Source of the DNA: Vibrio sp. 16
GTDB lineage: Bacteria; Pseudomonadota; Gammaproteobacteria; Enterobacterales; Vibrionaceae
DNA: 64,000 nt
Assembly: GCF_963681195.1 (NCBI RefSeq)
Contig: NZ_OY808998.1
Span: 1,178,001-1,242,000 of the forward strand
Direction: 5' to 3'
In this document: piece after piece, positions 42,435 to 52,400 of the stretch
Position numbering within the stretch: the first letter of the stretch is position 1
Layout: each line of letters opens with the position of its first letter
Notes under the pieces: model-generated
Told to the model about the DNA's origin: nothing
The model's input: only the letters and a program-made list of their open reading frames with translations
Database searches by the model: none
Program-made: the position numbers and the translations under genes

Positions 42435-43451
42435 CTATAGTGATGGGTTTAGGATGCTTGATGTGCGCTCGAACACATCTAGACCTTGCTGTTTTAACCA
42501 GTATGGTAGGTCGATCAGTACCCAGTTCTCAGACAGCTTGTCACCGTCACGGTAGTAAACGTCAACGACTTGCATGTCTGCACGAACTTCGCCGCCCGTC
42601 ATACCTAGGAAACCACCGATTGGCGTGTTAGATAGGTTTGGCCAGCCAAAGAAACAAGAGAAGTTACCTTCAGCGAAGCGACACACGTGGCCGTTAAACT
42701 TCTTGTCTTTTAGGTTGTTGCGGAACGGCAATTGGTGCTGCTGTTGGTAGCGAGGAATGGTGTAAGACGCGCCGATACCACACGGGCCGTACCAGATCAT
42801 GTCTTTAGACCAGCTCTTCTCTAGTACTTCTGGTGGGCAGCCCATTGCGCCGCTGTCGTTGAGTGCAGATAGGTCATCAACCATCTTGTTCACAAGTGCC
42901 AGTGTTGCTACGCCTTCTTCTGGTGCTGCGTCTTCAAACAGTAGGCCATCATGGTTACGAGGCCCAGGGTAGACGAAATGCTTACCTGTTGACGGCGGCA
43001 ATGGGTAACAACCCGCTTGATCCATCACACCTAGTAAATCCAGGAATAGGCCAGTCTTAGTGATCTTGCCATTTTCAACACAGTTAAATTCTGCGTAGCG
43101 GATGTTCATGATCTTGCCTGTTGGGCGCATGCCTAGGTATTCAGCGTCGAACAGACCCATGAAGTGACCCATGCTCATTACCCAGATTTCACCAGAAGTG
43201 ACTTCGTTTTCGCCACCGATGAAGATGTCTTGGCGACGCTGCATACGTGTCATTGATTTCATTAGAGGAGACCAGAACACGTCAGCTGCTGCTTGAGCGC
43301 CTTCTTGCTCACGGAATGGATAAACACCGCGCCATAGGTAATCTTCAGACGTATGCGCTTTAAGAACTTCAGCTACGTTCTCGTGAGTCGCGTTTTCCAT
43401 AGCGTCGAAGTAGTTGCGAACAATACGCTTAGCTTCTTGATATTTAGACAT
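42435..43451 (-). CDS. Two-domain NTF2/SnoaL-fold protein
   Basis: 338 residues, apparently two NTF2-like cone domains (~5-150 and ~180-330). Each opens with a helix and carries aromatic-lined pocket sequences (EDYLWRGVYPFREQEG; KDMIWYGPCGIGAS..IPRYQQQHQ). Proteins of this shape act as small-molecule isomerases, cyclases or hydrolases. No catalytic assignment is possible by eye. AGAGAG precedes the ATG. Downstream of the MFS gene (99 bp) in one operon, likely LacI-controlled. Confidence 0.8.
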   Translation of the reverse strand: MSKYQEAKRIVRNYFDAMENATHENVAEVLKAHTSEDYLWRGVYPFREQEGAQAAADVFWSPLMKSMTRMQRRQDIFIGGENEVTSGEIWVMSMGHFMGLFDAEYLGMRPTGKIMNIRYAEFNCVENGKITKTGLFLDLLGVMDQAGCYPLPPSTGKHFVYPGPRNHDGLLFEDAAPEEGVATLALVNKMVDDLSALNDSGAMGCPPEVLEKSWSKDMIWYGPCGIGASYTIPRYQQQHQLPFRNNLKDKKFNGHVCRFAEGNFSCFFGWPNLSNTPIGGFLGMTGGEVRADMQVVDVYYRDGDKLSENWVLIDLPYWLKQQGLDVFERTSSILNPSL

Positions 43452-43550
43452 AATAAACTCTCTTTAAGTTGCCGAGTCAGCAAGGTTGGAACAGGACTCG
43501 AAATTGATTTGTTGTGCCGACTGACTCTTCAGTCGGCTAAATTGGACTAA

Positions 43551-44849
43551 TTAAGCAGTCGCTGATTGCACTTTCTTGTTCTTGTCGAACACGCCGCCTT
43601 TCAGTGTTTCTGGTAGAGATAGCCATAGTAGACCTGCAACGATCCAAACGATTGGTGAGCCCCACATTGCGGTTTGCAGGTCGGTACGTTCTTGAATGAA
43701 GATAAGTACCATTGGCGCGAACATGCCGATAATACGTCCACCGTGGAATAGCGCGGCACCGAAGCTGCGTAGGTGTGGAGGGAATAGCTCTGAGAAGTAA
43801 CCACCCCACACCGCAGAAGCAGATAGGCCGAAGTTGTAGATAAGGCCAAGTAGAGCCAGCATGTTCAGGCTGCCGATCATCACGTCACTTGGTGCAACAA
43901 AGAAGATTGAAACCATGATACCCGCAAGGATAAAGCCGAATGCGTTGACTTTACGGCCGAATTTATCTGCGATTGCGCCCCATACCCAAGCACCAAATAG
44001 CGAACCAAATGCCGAGATAGAGAAGATCAAGCCGATAGTTGCGCCATCGAACTGACGTACTTCCTTCAAGTAAGTGGTTACGAAACCAGAGAAGAATTGG
44101 TAACCGTAGAAGTTAAGACCAGCAAGCAATAGACACGTAATCGTGATCATACGGTACGGCTTGCTCAGCATTTCGCCCCAAGAACCGGTTTTAACTTCTT
44201 CAGTTGATGACTCACTAGCTTGTTGCTGCTCTTCTTCACCGTAAGCGATCACTTTTTTGTCACTTGGAAGAATGAAGATCATAATTACTGCAGCAGCAAG
44301 AGGCGGCACACCACCTACCCACATTAGACTTTGCCATGGTGCATCAACACTTGAAATAAAGGCGGCGTAAGCCCCCATAGCCATAAGTGCAACGGAGAAC
44401 ATTGAAGAGGCGAAAGCGGTTAGTTTGCCGCGAACAGTTGGTTTAAATAGGCCGATCATCATACTTACTGCAACGGTGAAGTAACCACCTAATGAGGTAC
44501 CCACGATGAATCGCATCGCCGCCCATGTTGCATAGTCAGTGAACATCATGTTGATGATGGTCGCACCACCATTTAATGCTGTGATGACGATAAGTGTGTT
44601 CTTTTTACCAAACTTAGTGGCAAACCAAGCGCAGGAAAGGGCACCGATAAGAGCACCTAGCGATTGCCAGGTGTAAAACTGGGCAGTGTCCGACAAGCTA
44701 ATACCATCATACGCTTCAACTATGTATGGGCGTACGTAGTCAATAATTACAAAGTTATAACAATAGAAAAAGTATCCGACTAGTATCGCTAGATACGCAG
44801 CTACTCTTTGAATCATAGGAACTTCGCTCATGTGTCTTTTGGCAGTCAT
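43551..44849 (-). CDS. MFS transporter, metabolite:H+ symporter type
   Basis: 432 residues, about 12 helices. The opening VAAYLAILVGYFFYCYNFVIIDYVRPYIVEAYD and loop CAWFATKFGKKNTL fit the organic-acid/aromatic-acid branch of MFS importers rather than drug exporters. A long central loop rich in Glu/Gln/Ser (EEEQQQASESSTEEVK) separates the halves. With the NTF2-like gene it probably handles one carbon source. Divergent from the sodium symporter gene, sharing a LacI-type operator. Confidence 0.85.
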   Translation of the reverse strand: MTAKRHMSEVPMIQRVAAYLAILVGYFFYCYNFVIIDYVRPYIVEAYDGISLSDTAQFYTWQSLGALIGALSCAWFATKFGKKNTLIVITALNGGATIINMMFTDYATWAAMRFIVGTSLGGYFTVAVSMMIGLFKPTVRGKLTAFASSMFSVALMAMGAYAAFISSVDAPWQSLMWVGGVPPLAAAVIMIFILPSDKKVIAYGEEEQQQASESSTEEVKTGSWGEMLSKPYRMITITCLLLAGLNFYGYQFFSGFVTTYLKEVRQFDGATIGLIFSISAFGSLFGAWVWGAIADKFGRKVNAFGFILAGIMVSIFFVAPSDVMIGSLNMLALLGLIYNFGLSASAVWGGYFSELFPPHLRSFGAALFHGGRIIGMFAPMVLIFIQERTDLQTAMWGSPIVWIVAGLLWLSLPETLKGGVFDKNKKVQSATA

Positions 44850-44994
44850 GACCGATAAACCTCTATTTATATTGGATTTTAAATGTATAAAGACTAAATA
44901 GTTCGGATCTTTTCTTGATCTAATCTCGTCTCTCTTCGGTAGTAATGATAATTTTATTCCTCGCTAATGATCCGTGATCAAAGTCAATTTTAAA

Positions 44995-45012
44995 ATGAAT
45001 GCGTACCCATTT
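44995..45012. promoter_or_regulatory. LacI-type operator, copy 2
   Basis: ATGAATGCGTACCCATTT, 16 of 18 identical to the reverse complement of copy 1. Located in the 338-bp gap between the MFS gene and the symporter gene. Confidence 0.7.
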
Positions 45013-45083
45013 TGGTGTTTTTGGTGATCAAGATCCCGCTATCGTGGTGTTGGAGCTGTTTTGAGCATAAATTCATCTATATT

Positions 45084-45099
45084 GGTGATAATAATCACA
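45084..45099 (+). promoter_or_regulatory. CRP-like site upstream of the symporter gene
   Basis: GGTGATAATAATCACA fits TGTGA-N6-TCACA at nine of ten positions, 89 bp upstream of the symporter start. A weaker CGTGATCAAAGTCAAT lies near 44973. Suggests catabolite control of the cluster. Confidence 0.55.
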
Positions 45100-45187
45100 G
45101 TTACTGCGATGTTTTGGAAATGGAAAGCCAGTTTTCAGTAGTATAAAGCCTGATTTAAGGCGTCCAGAAAAGATCGGAAATCCAAAA

Positions 45188-46729
45188 ATGGTTACGTACT
45201 CAAGTTTGATTGTCATTGCTGTATATATAGCAATCACCATATTAATTAGCTACTTAGTGAATAAGCGATACCGCGTGGGTGGAGACTTTTCTACGGGTGG
45301 CAAGCAGTTTGGGTGGTTTACCGCAGGGGTCTCAATATTAGCAACTTACATTAGTGCGATGACATTTGTGGGCATGCCAGGTTGGGTGTATAGCTCTGGT
45401 ATGGAAGCGATGAGTGTCCATCTCAACTATCCGATTGTGATCTTTTTTACCGTTGTCTTCTTTGTTCCGGTTTTCTATAAATTAGGGTTAACGTCAATTT
45501 ATGAATATCTTGAACATCGATTTGGCGTTTATGCCAGAACCATCAACTCCATTGTCTTTATCGTGGTGCAGTGTATTTCGGCGGGGGTGATCCTCTATGC
45601 GGTTGCGCTTATTTTGGTTCATGTATTGCCCATTCGCATTTCCGAAGCCATCATCTATATCAGTATTTTTACAGCCTGCTATACCTATGCGGGTGGTATT
45701 TCCACAGTAATTTGGACCGACATGCTGCAGTCTGCGGTTTTAGTTGCTGGTAGCATCGCAATCTTTTTCATCCTATTACTCGATATTAATGCCGCTGAGC
45801 ATTTGTCGCGTGATCACCTTGATATCATCAACCTAAATTTTGATTTAGGCGTGGATACTACACTCTGGGCTGGGGTGGTTGCGGTGAGTTTTTTACATTT
45901 AAGTGTGTATGGAACCAATCAGTTGATCATTCAACGCACGCTAGCAACTAAGTGCGAAAAAACTGCGCAAAAGTCGATGTTGCTGTGTGGTTATGGGGCT
46001 TTTTTCATCTATTTGTTTTTTGCCTTGATAGGTGTGTTGTTAAGTGTTTTCTATCAAGACCAATCATTTGAAAACAGCAATGAAGTCATCATTGACTTTG
46101 TATTCAATCATACCAACTCTATCGTTGTTGGTTTGATCATCTCAGCGTTGGCCGCCGCCGCGATGTCAACACTTGATTCAACCTATAACTCAATGGCAAC
46201 GGTTGCGACATTCGACTTGTATAAACGTTTTGTTCGCAAGAATGCCGACGCTAAACACTACGAAAATGTGGCGCGTAAAATGAGTTTGCTAGCAGCAGCG
46301 CTAGTGGTCGTTCCTGCATTGCTCGCGGTTTCCAATGAATCGGTACTCAAAACCATCGCCAGCTTAACCTCCATTTTTGTCGGTATTCGATTAGGCTCGT
46401 TTGTGTTAGGTCTGTTTTGGCCGAAAGCAAATGAGAAAGGAGTGATTGCAGGCAGTATTGCAAGCGTCATAGTAGTCTTTATCGCAAGGTATTTGGATAT
46501 TGCTTGGCCTTGGTTTGCACCCATTGGAACGATCGCATTTCTAGTGTTTGGCGCGCTTGTTAGTCGTCGATGGGGCTCGGTGAGCGCTGAACAACAACTC
46601 TTTATCAACAATCAAAAACATCTCTTTGCAAAGCCAACGGCGAGCCACTATGGGTTGTTGGCGTTCGCAGCCGCGACCATCGCAGCTTGTGCGGTGCTTC
46701 CTGATTGGCTTTATGCTGCACTGTCTTAA
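45188..46729 (+). CDS. Sodium:solute symporter (SSS family)
   Basis: 513 residues with about 13 helices. FSTGGKQFGWFTAGVSILATYISAMTFVGMPGWVYSSG is the SSS N-terminal signature. Further family segments are GGISTVIWTDMLQ and LIISALAAAAMSTLDSTYNSMATV, the sodium-site region. It imports an organic solute with Na+. Its stop shares bases with an ATG of the serine-lyase gene, so the two are co-translated. The substrate is unknown, but coupling to serine lyase suggests a compound that yields serine. Confidence 0.92.
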   Translation: MVTYSSLIVIAVYIAITILISYLVNKRYRVGGDFSTGGKQFGWFTAGVSILATYISAMTFVGMPGWVYSSGMEAMSVHLNYPIVIFFTVVFFVPVFYKLGLTSIYEYLEHRFGVYARTINSIVFIVVQCISAGVILYAVALILVHVLPIRISEAIIYISIFTACYTYAGGISTVIWTDMLQSAVLVAGSIAIFFILLLDINAAEHLSRDHLDIINLNFDLGVDTTLWAGVVAVSFLHLSVYGTNQLIIQRTLATKCEKTAQKSMLLCGYGAFFIYLFFALIGVLLSVFYQDQSFENSNEVIIDFVFNHTNSIVVGLIISALAAAAMSTLDSTYNSMATVATFDLYKRFVRKNADAKHYENVARKMSLLAAALVVVPALLAVSNESVLKTIASLTSIFVGIRLGSFVLGLFWPKANEKGVIAGSIASVIVVFIARYLDIAWPWFAPIGTIAFLVFGALVSRRWGSVSAEQQLFINNQKHLFAKPTASHYGLLAFAAATIAACAVLPDWLYAALS

Positions 46730-46740
46730 TGGGTAAGTTT

Positions 46741-48111
46741 ATGCTGTCTATCTTTGATATTTACAAGATCGGTGTGGGGCCTTCGAGTTCTCACACCAAC
46801 GGACCAATGATTGCGGGATACCATTTCACGCGCTTAATTGAATCTAACTTGGAAAAAGTGACTCGTATTCAAGTGGATCTTTATGGTTCGCTTTCACTCA
46901 CTGGAGTTGGTCACCATACGGATCGTGCGACGATTCTGGGTTTGTTAGGCAATAAGCCCGATACGATTAAAATTGCTTCGGCCAACCGAGCGATGCGCAA
47001 AGCTGTCGATGAAAAGATATTGTCGGTCAATGGTCGCCATGACATCGAGTTCAACTACAAATCGGATATGCTCTTCCGCCAAGAGAACTTACCTCTGCAT
47101 GAAAATGGTATGACGATTACCGCGTTCGATGCACAAGGTGAACAAATTGGATTTGAAACCTATTACTCGATCGGCGGTGGTTTCATCGCAACGGCGGATG
47201 AAATGCAAAATGGCAGTTCGACTGCTCCAGTAGAGGTCGAGTTCCCATTCTCTAGTGCAGACGAAATGCTGGTACAAGCAGAGAAGAACGGTATGAGCTT
47301 AGGTGGCATGATCCTGCAAAACGAACTAGCGTTTCAGGATATGGATGCCATTAATCAACGTGCAGAACAGATCTGGCGTGTCATGACTCGCTGTATGGAG
47401 CGTGGTTTCGAGACAGAAGGGATTTTGGAAGGTGGCTTGAACGTGACCCGCCGCGCGCCAAACTTGCTGAAGAAGCTTGAAGCAAATGCAGCAATCGAAA
47501 ACGATCCGATGGAAATCATGGATTGGATTAACCTGTTTGCTTTTGCAGTAAGTGAAGAAAACGCAGCGGGCGGACAAGTGGTAACGTCACCAACCAACGG
47601 TGCGGCTGGCGTTATTCCTGCGGTATTGATGTACTACCATCGCTTTATCAAACCGCTTGATACCAAACAGCTCAAAGACTTTCTTGCCGTGTCTGGTGCG
47701 ATAGGCATCTTGTACAAAACCAATGCGTCAATCTCTGGGGCAGAGGTTGGTTGTCAGGGGGAAGTCGGTGTTTCCTCTTCCATGGCAGCAGCAGGGTTGA
47801 CCGCACTTCGTGGTGGTAGCAACGAGCAAATTTGTATTGCGGCTGAGATATCCATGGAGCATTCACTAGGGATGACGTGCGATCCTATTGGTGGCTTAGT
47901 TCAAGTGCCGTGTATTGAGCGCAATGCCATGGGGGCAATGAAAGCGATCAATGCTTCTCGCATGGCATTAAAGCGTAATAGTAAATGTTTGATCTCGTTG
48001 GATAAGGTGATTGAAACCATGTACCGAACGGGCAAAGACATGAACAAGAAGTATCGGGAGACCTCATTGGGAGGGTTAGCGCTTATTCATCTTTCTCCGC
48101 CGTGTGAGTAG
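46741..48111 (+). CDS. sdaA: L-serine ammonia-lyase, iron-sulfur type
   Basis: 456 residues from ATG 46741 (MLSIFDIYKIGVGPSSSHTNGPM), aligned with the start of E. coli SdaA. An ATG at 46729, overlapping the symporter stop, is the alternative. The N-terminal beta domain and C-terminal alpha domain are fused. The cysteines of the Fe-S cluster are in VGCQGEVGVSSS and MTCDPIGGLVQVPCIERN. Converts L-serine to pyruvate and ammonia. Last step of the LacI/CRP-controlled cluster. Confidence 0.95.
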   Translation: MLSIFDIYKIGVGPSSSHTNGPMIAGYHFTRLIESNLEKVTRIQVDLYGSLSLTGVGHHTDRATILGLLGNKPDTIKIASANRAMRKAVDEKILSVNGRHDIEFNYKSDMLFRQENLPLHENGMTITAFDAQGEQIGFETYYSIGGGFIATADEMQNGSSTAPVEVEFPFSSADEMLVQAEKNGMSLGGMILQNELAFQDMDAINQRAEQIWRVMTRCMERGFETEGILEGGLNVTRRAPNLLKKLEANAAIENDPMEIMDWINLFAFAVSEENAAGGQVVTSPTNGAAGVIPAVLMYYHRFIKPLDTKQLKDFLAVSGAIGILYKTNASISGAEVGCQGEVGVSSSMAAAGLTALRGGSNEQICIAAEISMEHSLGMTCDPIGGLVQVPCIERNAMGAMKAINASRMALKRNSKCLISLDKVIETMYRTGKDMNKKYRETSLGGLALIHLSPPCE

Positions 48112-48286
48112 TCTTTCACTACTTTACGGGATTGGCTCGGTGCGTTTGAGTTGTTTTAAACTAATTGGCTTCACATTTTACTTTAAGCTTATTTGGCTAA
48201 ATATGATCCTACTATCTACACTAAAGTACTAACAATAAAGAGAAAGCAAATGACGCTTTCGTATCGTGCTAGTAGGAGAAAGTGTT

Positions 48287-49468
48287 GTGACAATGGAATC
48301 CAGCACCGTACTCGTCATTGATGATCAACCGGTAGTAAGACATACACTATCACTGTGCTTAAACAACTTGGGTATCGGCCAAGTCGTGCAAGCGCAAGAT
48401 GGCCAAGAGGCGAAAAGCAAGTATGTAGACTATGAGTTTGACGTTATTTTTTGCGATCTAGACATGCCGGTCGAAGATGGTTTTGAAGTGCTCCGCTTTT
48501 TAGGTGATCAAGAGTATCAAGGTTCAGTCATTATCATCAGCAGTCAAGAGCAAGAGGTGTTAGCATCAACCTCGAATCTTGCGAGATTGTACGATCTCAA
48601 CATCATAGGCTGCGTTGAAAAACCGATCACTTTCCCTACTGTTCAGTGTCTTTTCAATACTATCCAGAAACGCGCCTCAAAAAAAAGTACTACTAAGAAT
48701 TTGCCTATGTTGAGCGAAAGTGAACTTCAGGCAGCCCTCCAACATGGTCGCCTGGAAGCCTATTATCAGCCCCAACTTTCTCTTAGTAGTAAAAAAGTGA
48801 AAGGTCTAGAGATATTAGCTAGGCTGTTTGATCATAATGGAGCCTTAATTTTTCCTGACCGATTTATTCCCACTGCTGAGCAATCACCTTCGTTGATACT
48901 TGCAATGACAAAGCAGATCATTGAATTTGCGTTGCTAGACATATCAAACCAGTTTGAACACCTGTCAAAACTCACATTTGCGTTCAATATCTCCGGTAAA
49001 GTATTAGAAGACCGTGATTTCCCCAAGTGGTTGAATCGTGTTGCAAGCAAATATGAAATTCCTCATGAACAGATTGTTTGCGAGTTAACAGAGACCGCAA
49101 TCAGCACCGACCAGACCACCATAGACGCGCAAATGTTGAGATTACGAATTATGCGATTCAAGCTCTCAATCGATGATTTTGGTACGGGTTACTCTTCGAT
49201 AGCTAAGTTGCACACCATTCCTTTCAACGAGTTGAAAATAGATAAAAGTTTCGTCGTCGACTGTTTGTCTAACACAAAGTCTGCTGCCATTGTCGAACAG
49301 AGTATCAAAATGGCAAAGGCGATGGGTATTGAAGTTGTCGCGGAAGGGGTAGAAACCGAAGACGTTGAAGCGTTTCTAATTGGGTCAGGCTGTGGGGTTG
49401 GACAGGGTTACTTGTACGCCAAGCCGATGCCACTCGATTCTGTCATAGAGCTGATTAAACAAGGCTGA
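48287..49468 (+). CDS. Response regulator with EAL output (REC-EAL)
   Basis: 393 residues from GTG 48287, eight bases after AGGAG; the ATG at 48293 is the alternative. REC domain ~5-125 has phospho-acceptor D57 (FCDLDMP). EAL domain ~145-390 has EIL in place of EAL, NISGKVLED, ELTE, DDFGTGYSS, KIDKSFV, EGVET and GQGYLYAKPM, so it keeps the catalytic acidic, Asn and Lys residues. Probably an active c-di-GMP phosphodiesterase. Same plan as VieA but without the C-terminal DNA-binding domain. Followed after 20 bp by the hybrid kinase. Confidence 0.92.
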   Translation: MTMESSTVLVIDDQPVVRHTLSLCLNNLGIGQVVQAQDGQEAKSKYVDYEFDVIFCDLDMPVEDGFEVLRFLGDQEYQGSVIIISSQEQEVLASTSNLARLYDLNIIGCVEKPITFPTVQCLFNTIQKRASKKSTTKNLPMLSESELQAALQHGRLEAYYQPQLSLSSKKVKGLEILARLFDHNGALIFPDRFIPTAEQSPSLILAMTKQIIEFALLDISNQFEHLSKLTFAFNISGKVLEDRDFPKWLNRVASKYEIPHEQIVCELTETAISTDQTTIDAQMLRLRIMRFKLSIDDFGTGYSSIAKLHTIPFNELKIDKSFVVDCLSNTKSAAIVEQSIKMAKAMGIEVVAEGVETEDVEAFLIGSGCGVGQGYLYAKPMPLDSVIELIKQG

Positions 49469-49488
49469 AACCATAAAGAGAAAAGCGA

Positions 49489-52400
49489 ATGAAGTTTTCC
49501 ATCAAATTGCCACTGCTGTTTTTGAGTTTAAGTCTCATCATGCTTGCAGTGGTGACGGTCGTTTCTCTTAAAGCGAGAGATATTCAGCAAGAAAAAATGT
49601 TGCTCAACATGGAGCGAGAGGCCACCTTGTTGATCCGGCTGATAGAGCGTAATTTGTTTGAGCGTTACCACGATGTTCAAGCTTTTCGCCTTTCATTGGG
49701 AAGAGTCGACGAGGGAAAGCTCAAATTCATCACCTCAAGCCCTAAGTTTGCTTCCAGCCTCAACGATTTTGTCAGCAATTACAAAGTGTATCGACGTATT
49801 ATGGTTTTCGATCTTGATGGAGAACTGTTGGCATTTAGCACCAAGAACTCGTTTGGTAAAACGCTTTCTAGCTCTCAAGCTTCGGCCGAAAAAGTAGCCA
49901 ATAGTGATTGGTTCCAAGAAGCCATTTCCGGCGAAACTTTAGTACCTGAACAACCCGAAAGTAGCTACGTTATTGGTCCTAAGCGTTTCCTCATCGACGA
50001 TAAACCTAACTCTTTTGATATGGTGTTTGCATCGCTGATTTTTGACCATGAAGGCCGTAAAGCGGGCTTGTGGGTCAACGTCGTTGATTTTTCAGCGGTC
50101 GAATCGATTGTCGCAGAAACGTACGAGTTGTTGTCCAATCGGGGTTTTGTTAGCTCTGAGCTAACGATCTTAGACAAAGAAGGTCACATCATTGTTGATT
50201 ATGACCCAGTGGGGCAAAGTAAAGCGCGGTACTCGCGTGATTTTAATGTGCTCAATCAGTTGAACTTGGCGACAAACGGTGTGGAAGGGGCGCGACTTGC
50301 GGTAGCGGGTCGAAGCGGGTCAAACATATCTATGCATTTTCGAAAGCAGATTGAGCAAGTGACAGGGTATGCTCATACCAAAGGTGCTTACGATTACCCA
50401 GGACTTGGTTGGTCTGCATTGATCCGAGTCTCGGTTGATGAAGCGTTCTTTGATTCCAATTTGTTATTTAAAACGACGTTCTTTTTATCAATGATACTGC
50501 TTACTATGATTTTGTTAGTGTCATTCTATTTGGGGAAAAAGATTGCGAGCCCGCTCAATGAGCTGTCGTTGGCAATAAAGAGTCTGGCAAATGGAGAGAA
50601 AGACGTTGTTTTGCCAGCGGTAAAGGGTCAAGACGAAATCGCTGTTATGGTCTCTGAGCTTGATAACCTAAAAGATATCGTAATAGAGCGAGCGCAACTG
50701 AGCGTAGAGACTGGCGAGCAGCGGTCCATGCTTGATATTCAAAACAAAGCCATCGATTCGACCACATCGGGTATTGTGGTGAGTGACGCAACTCAGCCGG
50801 ACCTTCCCATCATTTTTGCCAACAAAGCGTTTGAAATGCAAACCGGCTACAGCCGACAAGAAGTGTTAGGGAAAAACTGTCGATTTTTGCAAAACGACGA
50901 CCGAGACCAAAAAGGGATAGATCAGCTGCGTGACGCGATTGCTAATCAAACCTCCTGCTCGGTAGTTATTAGAAACTATCGTAAAGATGGCACCTTGTTC
51001 TATAACAACTTGAAGATTGACCCTGTTTTCAATGAACAAGGGGAGATGACCCACTTTATTGGTATCCAAACCGATGTTACTGAAATGAAGCGTCGTGAGG
51101 CAGAAAATACGACCAAGTTGGAGCAAGAGATAGCTCGCCGAACCGAAGAGGTGAGAGAGTCTGAGACTCGCCTTCGTACCGTGTTTGATACGGCATTAGA
51201 CGGTACGGTTGTGATCGATGACAAAGGAATCATCATTGATGTAAACCGTTCGACAGAACTGATTTTTGGCCGTGATAGGGATGAGTTAATCGGTGAGAAT
51301 GTTGCCATTTTGATGCCAGCGAAATTTGCCAATAAGCATGATGAGTACATTCAGACTTTCATGAGAACGGGTGACAAAAAGCTCATTGGTCAGCCAAGAC
51401 AAGTTGAAGGGCTGCATAAATCTGGCCGTGTATTTCCTATTGAAGTCTCCGTTGGCGAAGCGAAAGTAGGCGATACTCAGGTGTTCGTCGGCGTCGTGAA
51501 AGATATTACGGTACAGGAAGAAACGAAAGCGAGGGAAACCCTACTTCAGAACGAGTTGTTTGAGAGAGAGCTGGTGTACCGAGCAGCGTTTAGCCAAGCA
51601 GCAGTCGGCATATGCCGGGTTGCATTGGATGGCCGCTTTATCGAGGTGAATGACAAAATGTGTCAGATCTTTGGCTACAGCGAGGAAGCGCTGTTATCAA
51701 TGCACTTTGGGGACGTTACACATCCTGAAGATTTGAATGAAAGCCAGCAGATGGTCGATGATTTAATTGAGGGATTACAACGTTCATTTACGATGGACAA
51801 GCGATACCTCAATAAATCGGGTGATACTTTTTGGGCAACGCTATCGGTGTCAGCTGTGACCAACGAAGAGGAGCAGCCCAAGTATTTTGTCGCGGTTGTG
51901 GAAGACATTACCAAGCGTAAGAATATAGAAAAAGAGTTACGTTCAGCCAAGACTGCCAGAGATGGGTTACTCCGTGGAATGCGTTTAGCTTCAGATGCGG
52001 GAGGAATCTGCAATTGGGCATTGAATGTGGATACTGGTGCTCTTAAGTGGGATGACAGCATGTATACCCTTTATGGTGTTGAGCGCAACAAGCCCCTTCA
52101 TTATGAAGATTGGGAACGATCACTGCACCCCGATGACTTTTCCTACGCGACAAAAGCCTTTAAGGAATCACTGGAAAGCAAAGAGGTGTTCAACGCAGAG
52201 TTTAGAATTATCAATCAAAAGACCAATCAAACTCGATGGGTGAAAGCGGCGGGTGATGTGGTCTTCGACAAGGAGTCCGGAGATAAAATGGTGTTCGGGA
52301 TTAACTTGGACATTACTGATGAAAAAGATGCGCAAGCGGCTCTAGAGCGAGAGACACTCTCAGCAAAACAAGCCAACGAAGCAAAATCTCGATTCCTTGC

